The translations under genes and the position numbers were made by a program. 64,000 nt of DNA from Gadus chalcogrammus (taxonomy: Eukaryota; Chordata; Actinopteri; Gadiformes; Gadidae), in contig NC_079424.1 in assembly GCF_026213295.1 (NCBI RefSeq), positions 11,532,492 through 11,596,491 on the forward strand. The letters run 5' to 3'. The notes under the pieces were generated by a model, which was not told the DNA's origin, did no database searches, and saw nothing but the letters and a program-made list of their open reading frames with translations. Below, piece by piece: positions 54,009-64,000 of this stretch (position 1 is its first letter; each line of letters opens with the position of its first letter).

Positions 54009-56461
54009 TTAATTTACAAGTTTAACTTTGTCTTTCAAAACCTTGAATTTTGGATTTCCCTTGATCTTCTTGTTGAAAAGGGCCATCAACTGCTCCTCTG
54101 ATTTGAAATTGCTCTCACCGCTGAAAGTGTAGTATGCTGCCAAAACCTGTATAAACAAAACATCAGATTAAGCCTACTACCAAATATATATTTTCCATGT
54201 TATGTTACGAGGCTCTTGGGTTTGAGGTCGTTGACGGACTGTATGGCATCTCTGAAATAAAATGTCTCACCTTCTTTTTGAGTTTTTTCACCGAAATCTC
54301 TTGGTCAGTTGATTGTCTGATGACAGCCTTAATTGTTCCCTTCCAGTTGAATTTGCCTGGAGTCCAAGAACATGCATTAAACTATCAATCAATACAAGGT
54401 TCTAAAGTCACTAGGCATCCAGCTACCACCAATTTGATCACATTAAACAACTAATAGATTCATTTACAAATAAAATGACTTGAAATCCAAACACTGACCC
54501 CTAGTGACTCTTTCCTCCAATACATATACCAAATCATAAAAAAGGGACATAAAATGCTGTCATGAAATCTGTTACCTTTGGAAGCTTCTCGCTCCTCAAC
54601 CTCATCTGCCGATTGGCTTTCATCTTGGTCATCTAGGAAAAATCCAAACATGAGGAAAGAATTATATTAAAGCTAGGAAAGGCAATTTGGAGGAACCAGC
54701 CAAAAAAAGTAAGCTAGTTTTAAAAATATCAAGTCGGAAAAACTCCACCCCTCGCTTCAGGACTCCCTCAAAAGCAAATCCTGCAGAAACACATGACTAG
54801 CTTGCCAACTGTAGCAATAGGTCTGCCAAGCCTTGTCATTGAGCCTTGAGACTCCGGTCATGCGTAATTAGTGCACAGGCAGAGTGCGTGCACAAAGCTC
54901 GGTAAGTAAGTAGACAGACAGGCCACCCAATCCTTAAAACATTTAATAACAAGAAAGATTACTCCAAGTAGAACTTGTTATTAAACGATCTCTTCTGCAT
55001 CCAGTCTTAATGCTCCTGAGCTGCACAAAAAATATATATTTTTTATAGATGTTTGATGTTTGAGTCTCCATTCAGATTAGATAGACGCAGAAATCATTTA
55101 CAAAAACAATCATGTGCATGGTCTTACCTTCAGAGCAGTCCTTGCTTTTCTTCCTTTTCTTTGTGGACGTCTCGTCTCCATTCTCTTCTCCATTTGCTTC
55201 TTCTGAGGCATGTTTTCTTTTCTTCACCTTTTCTCCATGTTCGACGGCAGGGGCATTTTCAGCACCCTTCTTCGTCTTCCCGTTCTTCTGCTGCCTGGCC
55301 TCTTTACGCTCCCTCTTGTTCAGCTTCTTCTTCTCCTCTTTAGTAGCCAGCTCCTCTGATTCATTCTGCACCTTCACCTCAGCTGGAGTATCTTCAGCTG
55401 TGGTATTCAGCTTGGAGGCTTCGGCTCCCTTTCAAATCATAAATGGACACAGGGCAGATTGACGTGAACACATACAGTATTAATCACAGGGAAAAATATG
55501 CAAAACTGCCAATGTTATGCAATTCAATCAACAATGTCTGTTCAATATAAGAATAACGCTTTACCATTGACAAAGATAGTTAAGAGTAGACTAAAATCCA
55601 GTAGCATGTTTGTTGAATGGAAGCAATGTCTTACATTGGTCGTAGCTGCAGAAAAAATTTCCCAGACTTCGTCCTGTAGATTCGGATTGGTCATTCTCAA
55701 ACTGTTTTTCATCCAGTTCTGATGGGCAGCCATATGGGAAAAGGACAACAAACTGAGTTACCTCCTACAAGCCTTCAGCATACAATATCAATAATAATCA
55801 AAAATATACTTTTCACCAACCTGAAACTTGGCTTTCTTTCTTGGGACGTTATCATATGAACTGACTTGACTGAGGATGTCCTTCATCTTCTGACTTACTC
55901 CTGGTTTGTTCATGGCATCATTAATCCTCTGTTGAGATAAAAAAAATCCAAATTAAAATGTATTATTTGCATGCTTTTATTTACCTTTGATGATCACAAC
56001 TAATGATTATTGTCCAACAGCATGCCATACATTTTTTTTATGTATGATAAATATAAAATCTGGGTGTCGTTAAGACATCCATCTGCGTTGTCGTTTACCT
56101 GGATCCACTGCTGCTGTTTAACTTCGCCTTTGTTAGACTTCGCCTCAAAGCCCTTCCCTCCATACTTCTGGTCTTCAGTGATGCATTTTAAGTGATTTCT
56201 GTAGTCATTGCCCCTGTTGTCAACCAATTGTAACAAAACATAAGCAGACGATCATAGTGCACGACAATGTTAATATCAGTGAAGCTAGTGACGTTAAAAT
56301 AGTGCATAGTGTCGATAGATAAATTGATATTTAACTTACCAAAAGTCTTTCCCACAGTCTATACAAGAGAGAACTTCGCATCCTCTACACATATTCACGT
56401 GTTTCTCAACTTGTACTTTCTTCAGCGATTCGCCACACGCATTACAGGTGAAAAATACCAT
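54009..56461 (-). CDS. lyar: LYAR nucleolar zinc-finger protein (Ly1 antibody reactive), 8 exons
   Basis: A nucleolar protein involved in cell growth, rRNA processing and transcription. The exons are 56461-56340, 56213-56099, 55928-55821, 55718-55635, 55428-55128, 54632-54576, 54356-54271 and 54146-54009; they total 1011 nt and 336 residues with consistent phases. The start is MVFFTCNACGESLKKVQVEKH, as in human. The first about 60 residues hold two LYAR-type Zn fingers (CNACGES...HVNMC and CEVLSC..CGKDFW...H..C). A conserved helical segment follows (EDQKYGGKG; QQQWIQ; YDNVPRKKAKFQNWMKNSL). The middle, mainly exon 5, is Lys/Glu-rich with NLS clusters (KKLNKRERKEAR, KKRKKSKD). The C-terminal conserved domain begins KFNWKGTIKAVIRQ and ends KFKVLKDKVKLVN. 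It is shorter than human (about 379), the difference being in the low-complexity middle. Confidence 0.96.
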
Positions 56462-57442
56462 GCTGATAACTAACTCCCTTTAATAAAATGAACTCATTAA
56501 GGAAAAATGTACCTTAGGGAATGTATAACAGCAGATAAAATCACAACGACCACGTCTCTACAAAGAAAGCTTAAGTTGGCAAGCCGACGCTGACGTGACG
56601 CTAACCCTTAGCAGTAACACAAACAACTGCTGAATGGAAATATATTAAACCGGAATAAAGCCCCTGTTCGTAATACATTTGTTATCTGCAGTTAGGGAGA
56701 CGTGCAGCGATACTCCAGTTTGGAAAAACTTTCCATAACACACGTGACCACAGTGAGGCCGGAGCAGTTGCTACACATTACATTGCTCTGTAAGACAAAA
56801 TAGCCTAATCAAACGTTCCGAGGTTGATGGTTCCTGCTTGTGGAAAATATGAATTTAATCGTTTAACTTTGGCAATTATGTCGATCCGTGTTTTTAAATA
56901 ATATAGATCTGATTTTAATTTTTGAGCTGCTTAGATTACTTGTCAATAATATTGGAGATATAAACAGTTATATGTAAATAGTTCGAATTACATGACGGAC
57001 CAGGAAGTGAGGTACGTAAAAAAAAAAGTGACCACTCAAGCAAATGAAAGGTGAGTGGCGGACAACACATTGGTTTATGTATCTATTTTGCAAGTATGAG
57101 GCTTTGTAGTAGCTTCATTCAATTGGGGTGAAGTACAGTTCCGCTAACCTATCCAAATAAACGGTGTGGTTTAAAATCACTTTAAACCATGCGCAATCTT
57201 AAAGCATTCAAATGAAATCCTAGTAGCTTTGGAGGTATTTTACAATTTCTTCATGATTGGTCTCTGAGCAATCCGAAACGGGTTTCCGACCGGATCTTAT
57301 ATTTTATTTCATGTATACGCCGATGTATTCAACAAAGTATTTATCGTCATCATTAATTTTTCTTATTATCTTTTACATGTTGTTGGCACTCATCCATTAG
57401 TTGTTTTGATGGCTCCGTCGTTCAACAGTTGAGCGACCGACC
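56462..57442. promoter_or_regulatory. Divergent lyar / zbtb49 promoter region
   Basis: The start codons of lyar (-) and zbtb49 (+) lie 981 bp apart, head to head as in human. Visible sites are TGACGTGACG-type CRE-like sequence at about 56590, CACGTGAC E-box at 56741, and CAGGAAGTG ETS-like at 57001. A likely zbtb49 5' UTR splice donor AAG|GTGAGT is at 57051, and a good acceptor TTCAACAG ends at 57428, only 14 nt before the zbtb49 ATG. Shared regulation is inference. Confidence 0.6.
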
Positions 57443-60400
57443 ATGGATACGCTGTCCAGTCACAGTTCTCACCTTCTTCAGCAACTCCAAGAGCAGAGGA
57501 TCCAGGGTCTGCTCTGTGACTGCATGCTTGTGGTCAAAGGTGTCTGCTTCAAAGCTCACAAAAATGTCTTGGCTGCCTTCAGTTCTTATTTCAGGTGCCT
57601 TATTTGCATTATTTATATTATACATTGATGACATGTTTTAAACCTAAATGATAATGATAACTTAATACTTCTAGGTCCTTGTTCCAAAACTCCCCCAGTC
57701 AGAAGAATGATGTGTTTCACCTGGTTATTCAAGATGTCAGTGGCATCGGACAAGTTCTGGACTATATGTACACCTCCCATCTGGACATCAACCAGGATAA
57801 TGTCCAGGCTCTTCTGGACATCGCCCAGTGTTTGCAGGTCCCAAACCTCCTGAGCATGTGCAATGCTTTCCTCAAGCCATGTCCGCCACCAGCAGATACC
57901 ACATCATTCTCTCTTCTGAACTCTGATCATGACTGCATCTTGGGAGGGGGGCTTCCCCATCACATCGACCTCCACTGCCCTACATCTGAAGCTCAAAGAT
58001 CAAGCTGCAACAACAACTCGGACCCTAAAGGTCTGCACCTTCCAGCGCGCCATAGCAGCTCAAATTGTGATGGCACACAGGCTCCTGTGGAGAAGCAGTT
58101 GGTCCATGGCTACAAACTTCGCAACTTCTATAGCAAGCAGTACTTTAAAGAGAGCGCAGCACAGAACAACCAAGAATCAAATCAAGGCCCCAGCCCTTTG
58201 CTGGACGTGGGAGATCAGCAACAGCAGAGTCAATCACTTGTGATCAGCCAAGGCACCCATAGTCTCACCCCTGTGTGCTCCGCTAGCACGGCCCATCAAA
58301 TACCTACATGCGGGGCCACGATGGTGGAAAAGAATACCACTGACGCATCGTCACCATCCACGGCACCGTCGGCTGCAGCAGCCCCCAATTCAGCCCCTGA
58401 ATCGGAAGACAAAAACAAGTTGGTGCGCCCCAAGAAGACGCTGTACCTGAAGAAGTACAACTACCTGCGGTCTCAGAAGGCCTTGGAAGAGATGTATGCC
58501 GAGTCGGTCAGTGAGCCGGTACTTTGCGTTCCCAGTCGAGAGATCCACCAGGAGGAGCCTCCCACTCAGAGCCAAGGACCGGAGGTTCTCCCCACAGAGG
58601 GCCCATCACGGGACACAGAGGGGGTTCAGGAGGCAGCGCCCGAGATCCAGCTACCCAGTCCCCCCCCTGCGGACCTTGAGGAAGACGACCCAAAGAAGAC
58701 CTCGGACACCCTGAAGCAGACGGGACACAAGCAGTACTGCTGCACCGTGTGTGGAAAGATCTTCAAACACCCCAGCAACCTGGAGCTTCACAAACGCTCC
58801 CATACCGGTATTTATTCTCCTTACACAATGCATTGATTTTCACATAATATTTTGAAATCAATGTATGTATTTTTTTTATACTCCATACACAATGCAATGA
58901 TTTTTACACTCTGTTGAAATCAATGTATTGTGTATGTAGACCAAACACATTGAGGTCTACATAATGTAACCACAGATGGAAAAACACAAATGGCAGAAGT
59001 GTTAAAGAGTTGTACCTTTATAAACTACACATTTTTCCTCTCCAGGTGAAAAGCCCTTCCAGTGCAACGTTTGCGGAAAGAACTTTTCACAGGTAACGTG
59101 ACACTGCATTCTTCAATGTATTGTTAAGTATTTGTTTACTTTCCATGTGGAACCCTCGCAAAACACAGACTACTGCTCTCCTTTCCCCTTTAAATCCAGG
59201 CTGGAAACTTACAGACACACTTGCGCCGACACACTGGAGAGAAGCCGTACATCTGTGAGCTATGCGGGAAGAGGTAGGCTAACTGACATGTGGGTTGATA
59301 AGAGGTTGCATTGGTGCATTGTGAAGGATCGTCAATGACATGCATTGTACTTAAACCGCTGTCTTCTGCATCACAGCTTTGCTGCAGCAGGAGATGTCCA
59401 GCGACATATTGTGGTCCACACCGGCCAGAAGCCACACCTGTGCGATATATGTGGGAGAGGTAGGTAATGTTTTTCTTTCATTAGCATTTTAATTCAAACA
59501 CAAATCACAACATCACAATTTTAACCATAGACACAGAGGCCAAAAACTATAACACTCTTACCTAAAGTGACTTTACTTGGCACTATATGTTGAGATCATA
59601 ACCAAACCAGATCGAAATCGACAAAGGCAACACAACCCCTGACTGTAGTTTTACCTCGGTGAGATTTCCTTTACTTTATTTACCAGGTTTCAGCAACTTC
59701 AGCAATCTCAAAGACCACAAAAAGACCCACACCACAGACAAGACATTCACCTGTGACCAGTGTGGAAAGTCTTTCAACATGCAGAGGAAGCTGCTGAAGC
59801 ACAAGGTCCGCCACGCTGGGGACAAAACGCACCACTGTGACACCTGCGGTAAGGAGCTTCCTGTCTTCAAGTTTGGAAAGGTCATAGAGTCTGTGATAAA
59901 TCCGGAGGAAACATGTGGTTCTGGGAACGTAGGTCAGCAGAACCGCCATCCAACCCAGCTTTGCCGGATAGAAAGAATGCTGTTCGTATTTATATTAACA
60001 ATATATTAAAGTGCCAATCTCAAAGATCGCTAAAGATGTCATTTAAATAGATGTCAGATAATCTATCCCCCACTAAGGTAACACCATGGTCATTTAGCCT
60101 ATGGCCCATTGATGAATTCCCTTGTATTGGCAGTATTATGAATGTAACAAACGAGATTTGAACAAATTATACATATAAATGATATATTTTCCTAATACTA
60201 AATACATTACCATGTCTTAAGAGGAGTCGCAATGCAGAGTAGTGCTAAAGTTCTCCACAGCTTACTATTCGTTCATTCCTACAATAATATGATTAAAGTA
60301 ATTAATTATAGGTTAATGTCATTGTCCCTAACTCTTATCTCCTAAAATAGCCTAACTAAATGTAGTCTTACCTTTATTAACCCCTCAAACATTAAACATA

Positions 60401-61659
60401 AATACAGCCATTCTCTCGCTAGATTATGTGATTTATAGTTCTGATCCTAACGGATGTGTCCTGATATAATGCTTAGAAACTTCCAAATGCAAAACTTATC
60501 TTGAGATTACGTTTATTGTTAGTCCAATGTCCAAGACAGTCAAGGAAAGAGAAAATAGAATAAGAGAAACTATAAAAAAATAAATGAAATTTTTCAGCAC
60601 ACCTCTGTAAAATAAACGATAACGATGAAAATGAGGAGACCCTGGTTGGGGGGGGGGGGTCCTCAAGGGGTTTGCCCTCCCGTGCATGCACAGTCTGTTG
60701 AACACTGGTAGTTGCACTCTCGCATATTCAGTCCTCTCACGGATGAGTGACAACGGAGAAGTCCATACGTCAATACGCCCACTCCACTTATGTCCTACTC
60801 TACCCCTGGAATTTGGGTCTGTTGTAAATGGTCTACAAATAGATCAATCTTGCCTTTGCTGGATGTTTACAAATAACGTTGTCATGTACTACTCACAATG
60901 TTCCTTAAAATGTGACCGAGGATACATGTCTGTGTAGGGAAGTCCTTCATCGGCTCAGGGGACCTGCGCCGCCACACGCGGTCCCACACGGGGGAGAGAC
61001 CCTACGTCTGCGACGGCTGCGGCAAAAGTTTCACCCGCTCCGCCCTGATGAGGAGACACAGCCGCATGCACTGCAAGGGGGCCCGAGAGACCAGCCCCGA
61101 GTCCGAAGCCCCGGAGCGGTCCTGCACCTCCGGAGGATCCGGCAGCGCGTTGTCCAAACCCCCAGCGCCTCCGTCTTCCGTGGGTCCGCCCTTCTCCGGC
61201 CTGATGCCCCACACGGGGGGAAGCAAGTCTTCATCCCCGCATCAACCCAGAGCTGTAGGGACTCCGTCTCCCAGCGGTCACCGCCACGCTGCTACCACCT
61301 CCACCTGCCTCCCCGAGCTGCGGTTGCTCGTCCCGCACCACCTCCTCGCCTCCAACCACACGGGGAAGTGTCCACCGCCGCCTCCTGGCGCCGACCACCT
61401 TAAGCTGGCCAAACATGCCCTGCCGCAGGAGGCCCTCTATGGCCCCTATGTGGAGGGCGGCGTGGTGGCCATGGAGGCGGGTGGCAGTATCGTAGGGAGG
61501 GCCTACCTCCATCCAACAGACAGTCACAGTCCGCTCACAGCGTCCACTAAGGCCGCTAGTGGCACCTACAGGGCAGGGGAGGGTCAGTTAATCTCCAGCG
61601 TTACCTTATGGGGCCTGGCTATGAAGACTCTGCAGAATGACAATGACATGGAGCCGTGA
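57443..61659 (+). CDS. zbtb49: BTB/POZ and C2H2 zinc-finger transcription factor ZBTB49, 7 coding exons
   Basis: A nuclear DNA-binding regulator; the mammalian protein acts with Miz-1 on p21/CDKN1A. The exons are 57443-57594, 57675-58807, 59046-59092, 59200-59273, 59377-59459, 59687-59848 and 60938-61659; they sum to 2373 nt and 790 residues, close to human (about 765). The ATG has a CCATGG context. Residues 1 to about 120 form the BTB domain ([34 protein letters not shown], then [16 protein letters not shown]). A long disordered linker follows, with a basic [14 protein letters not shown] patch. Seven C2H2 fingers run from about residue 404 to 594 at 28-residue spacing with mostly HTGEKP-like linkers (finger 4 ends HTTDKTF, finger 5 HAGDKTH). 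The C-terminal tail of about 195 residues is Pro/Ser/His-rich. Fingers 2-6 are split over small exons, so single-exon gene calls would miss them. Confidence 0.96.
58808..59045 (+). repeat. Internal tandem duplication in zbtb49 intron 2
   Basis: ACACAATGCATTGATTTT and GAAATCAATGTATGTAT (from about 58823) are repeated as ACACAATGCAATGATTTT and GAAATCAATGTATTGTGTAT (from about 58889), a roughly 66-bp tandem duplication. Within each copy, CATTGATTT and AAATCAATG are inverted, so each can fold as a hairpin. Confidence 0.75.
59849..60937 (+). other. zbtb49 intron 6
   Basis: The longest zbtb49 coding intron, running from the GTAAGG donor at 59849 to the TGTGTAG acceptor ending at 60937. It is AT-rich with a poly-G run at 60648-60658 and no recognised gene. 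Confidence 0.75.
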
Positions 61660-61835
61660 GGGACTCGAGCATGTTCTAAAGAGCACCGAACACAATGCAT
61701 ACACAGAATACACCGTACAAGACATCTGCTGATCGCCACGCAACACGATGTATGCACCCGAGACACGAGGGCTGTGGTAAGACTTTGATTTTACACGTGG
61801 AACAGTTTAGTGATGAAAGTAGATTGATCTATTCT

Positions 61836-61841
61836 AATAAA
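61836..61841 (+). terminator. Candidate zbtb49 poly(A) signal
   Basis: AATAAA 177 nt after the stop; a second AATAAA lies at 61996-62001. Either could be used. Confidence 0.45.
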
Positions 61842-62829
61842 TGTAATCCTAAATTAAACGTTAACATAAAAAGTGATTCCCTGCATTTATCAACTACCAC
61901 TATTTGTTTATTTACCAATGTTTGATTTAAACACCACATCAATTTCATATATTGCTCAGGTATTTTGTATACAAAATTAACTATGCTTGGTTATCAATAA
62001 ATGATCTCAAATAGATTTCAGTGCTTTATTTGAAATAGACTATTCGCTAAAATGTACTATAGACAAGAGGGTACTGTTGGTGGCCTCTGCACTTAGCGGT
62101 TTTAAACCCTAGCAGGAAATCTTATTTAAGAACATTTATTTATGCTGTCAGTTATCCTACAGAGGGTGCTACAATGTAGAATTTTAAAGTATTAAGCCAT
62201 GTCTATTAGAGCATTGTAGGATGTGCATTAATACTGTAGTGGAAGCTCCCAGCTAACATGAGTGCTTATGTTATATTTACAGGTCAATGAGAACAAATGG
62301 ACTCTTGGCCCGATAACTGGCTAATTATTGCCATTTGTGGTGTCAACATCCAAGCTGGTATTTTGTGTCAATGGATTAGTTGCCTAGCAACTGTTTTTGT
62401 AGTATTCATTTCTTCTCTTCTCTTTCTTCTGTTTAATCCTAGTTGTGATGTGAGGGAGAAGGATTGTGGTTAGAAGAGCTTATGTATTTATTTTGACAAC
62501 AGACATGATCAATATGGAGTGTGTTTTCATATATGACCTTTTATAGTGGTCCAATGCTGATTCAAAAATGTTCTTATAATAAGCTAAAGGAAGCCAAAAG
62601 AAGAGCGGCAGTTTGCAGAGAGAACCCCCAGTCATCCAGAGATGTGTGAGTGCACTAAGTAAGTGAAGCAGCACATATTCCTCTTGAACTGTGACGAGCT
62701 CAGATGAACCCCCAGGGCGGACCCCTGTACGCTCTGAAGTGATTCCTAGCATGCTGGAGTGCTATGGGGGTGTTTAGAGAAAGCTGGAATAAGTTGCTTA
62801 AAGTATAAAGGCTTCTGGTTTGTGATCCA

Positions 62830-63010
62830 TACTGGCACTGCATCCAGACAAAAATGATTTACCTCATAATGGAAGAGCATGCGTGTGATCTATGTGCCAT
62901 TCAATTAGTTCCTTAAATGAGTCATTAACCTGCCTATAATTCAACAGCATATCAGCAATTAGTGCATCCTTGACAAGCCAATCGGTGCATGACGTGATGT
63001 GCATTCTGAG
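62830..63010. promoter_or_regulatory. Candidate conserved non-coding element
   Basis: Unique, balanced-composition DNA with TGCCATTCAATTAGTTC (62895-62911), ATGAGTCATTAACC (AP-1/homeodomain-like), CTATAATTCAACAGC and CAGCAATTAGTGCAT. There are no open frames or repeats. It shares the exact 17-mer with the block at 41.76 kb. Confidence 0.4.
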
Positions 63011-64000
63011 AGCTTTTTCACATTTCTTGCTTAGAAGAGACATAGAGGCTTAGAGGAGAAAAACAATAGGAATATAGCATTGTCAACTGAAGCACCAACA
63101 TACCTCCCACTAAACCTTTAAAGTTGTCTCTTCTTTTTCCCTGTGACCCTCAATCCCTCTGATCCCTTTGTCTCCACCTCCCCCCTCTCTTTTGCCACTC
63201 TCTCCATCATACTGGAGTTAATCCAAATTATATATGCTGCCTAACTGCTGCAAAATGGGCAGGACTAGGATTCAGGCTTTCTTAACCAAGAACCATTTCC
63301 TAATGGATTATTTTAGTTTCAATGTCTAATCACGTTGCATTGCTTCTTTGTGCCATCAGAGGCTTGTGCAAAAGGTCTCATTGACGGAGTGTAATATATG
63401 ATTTAATCCTAAACGCCTCCTGTGACTCGCCAATGCTGCTGAGGAGGAAAGAAACGGGATTAAGCACGTTACAAAACGTGACGTGACAAAGCACTTGCAA
63501 TTGAACCTTGTGTTTTTCTTTTACTTGGAAGAAAAGGTAGAGGCTTTGGTTATCTTTTTAGTTTACTCCACTGCTACATGTTTAACAAACACATTCACAG
63601 CGGAGTGTTATGACTTGCATTCATCTTTCAAGATAAACCTGCATCTATTACTGTACTCCAAAATGCCCAAGAGCACTCTGTGGACCTCGCCACTATACAG
63701 ATGTACTCCCCATTACAATCTCAAAGTGAGCAGTAATTGCTGTGAGAATTGTGGCATGTCTCACTGTTGGATGAAACAGATAAGCGAGTGACCTAGTCTG
63801 TGCTGTAATTCCTGAATGTGCAGCAATACAGAAGCTTAGACCAGGGGAGGAGTATAGTTTGTTGGCGTTGTGCTGCTGCCAATTTCCTCAATTCCTCTTC
63901 TCTCTTCTATCTTCCTCACCAGTTGACCTATATTTATTGTCATTAAGGGCATGTCACTCCATTGCGCAAACACACTGCTATAGATGTTGCATGATGCACA

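Larger units (their letters stand above)
61660..64000. other. zbtb49 3' flank, no further gene seen
   Basis: Beyond the presumed 3' UTR there is AT-rich unique DNA. The block 62830-63010 looks like a conserved non-coding element, and 63350-63480 is a weaker one. The open frame at about 63483-63791 has no recognisable domain. In human the next gene would be NSG1; no NSG1 exon was recognised. Confidence 0.5.

Noticed and set aside
54976..55127. Continuation of lyar exon 5 past the donor (frame reaching 55072)
   Set aside because: A clear GTAAGA donor at 55127 joins in phase to the 54632 exon; the read-through adds non-homologous residues and a stop.
60912..61403. 163-codon frame overlapping the last zbtb49 exon
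   Set aside because: A +1 shadow of the zbtb49 exon; the zinc-finger frame with correct splice phase is the other one.
63483..63791. 102-codon frame near the right edge as a new gene
   Set aside because: No recognisable domain, no splice context, composition like the surrounding non-coding DNA.

Overview
This is vertebrate nuclear DNA, almost certainly from a teleost fish. It has short coding exons with GT-AG introns, long AT-rich gaps, very long CA/GT, CT and AT microsatellites, and fish-type DNA transposon and SINE remnants. The predicted proteins are clear vertebrate orthologues. The extreme density of long dinucleotide repeats would fit a gadiform (cod-like) fish, but that is inference only.

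Layout. (1) 1-6.2 kb holds the terminal coding exon of a GLUT-family sugar/urate transporter (slc2a9, + strand); a 97-nt TG tract ends directly at its splice-acceptor polypyrimidine tract. (2) 6.2-38 kb is a gene-poor interval with no supported protein gene. It holds a hAT-like element (13.7-14.3 kb), a 1.9-kb PIF/Harbinger-like element with a nested foldback (16.1-18.1 kb), a LINE reverse-transcriptase fossil (26.6-26.9 kb), a hAT remnant with a broken BED finger (28.3-29.2 kb), a tRNA-derived SINE (32.2-32.4 kb), and several AT-rich blocks that look like conserved non-coding elements. (3) 38.1-39.5 kb is drd5, intronless in its coding part, - strand. (4) 42.8-46.3 kb is otop1 (6 exons, -). 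(5) 49.05-52.25 kb is tmem128 (4 exons, -). (6) 54.0-56.5 kb is lyar (8 exons, -). (7) 57.4-61.7 kb is zbtb49 (7 coding exons, +), divergent from lyar across about 980 bp. (8) 61.7-64 kb is its 3' flank, with another conserved-looking AT-rich block.

The order slc2a9-drd5-otop1-tmem128-lyar-zbtb49, with the same relative strands, matches my recollection of human chromosome 4p16, so this is an ancient syntenic block. The genes are not a pathway: they cover sugar/urate transport, dopamine D1-class signalling, a proton channel, an ER/membrane protein of unknown role, a nucleolar growth regulator and a BTB zinc-finger transcription factor. I rebuilt splice junctions by hand; the exon sums for otop1 (1770 nt), tmem128 (495), lyar (1011) and zbtb49 (2373) are all divisible by 3 and give uninterrupted proteins.

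I found no new multi-gene system. The most notable items are the microsatellite abutting the slc2a9 acceptor, the composite foldback element, the opposed GT/CA tracts at 4.3-4.8 kb, and a 17-bp homeodomain-like motif shared by two distant conserved-looking blocks.
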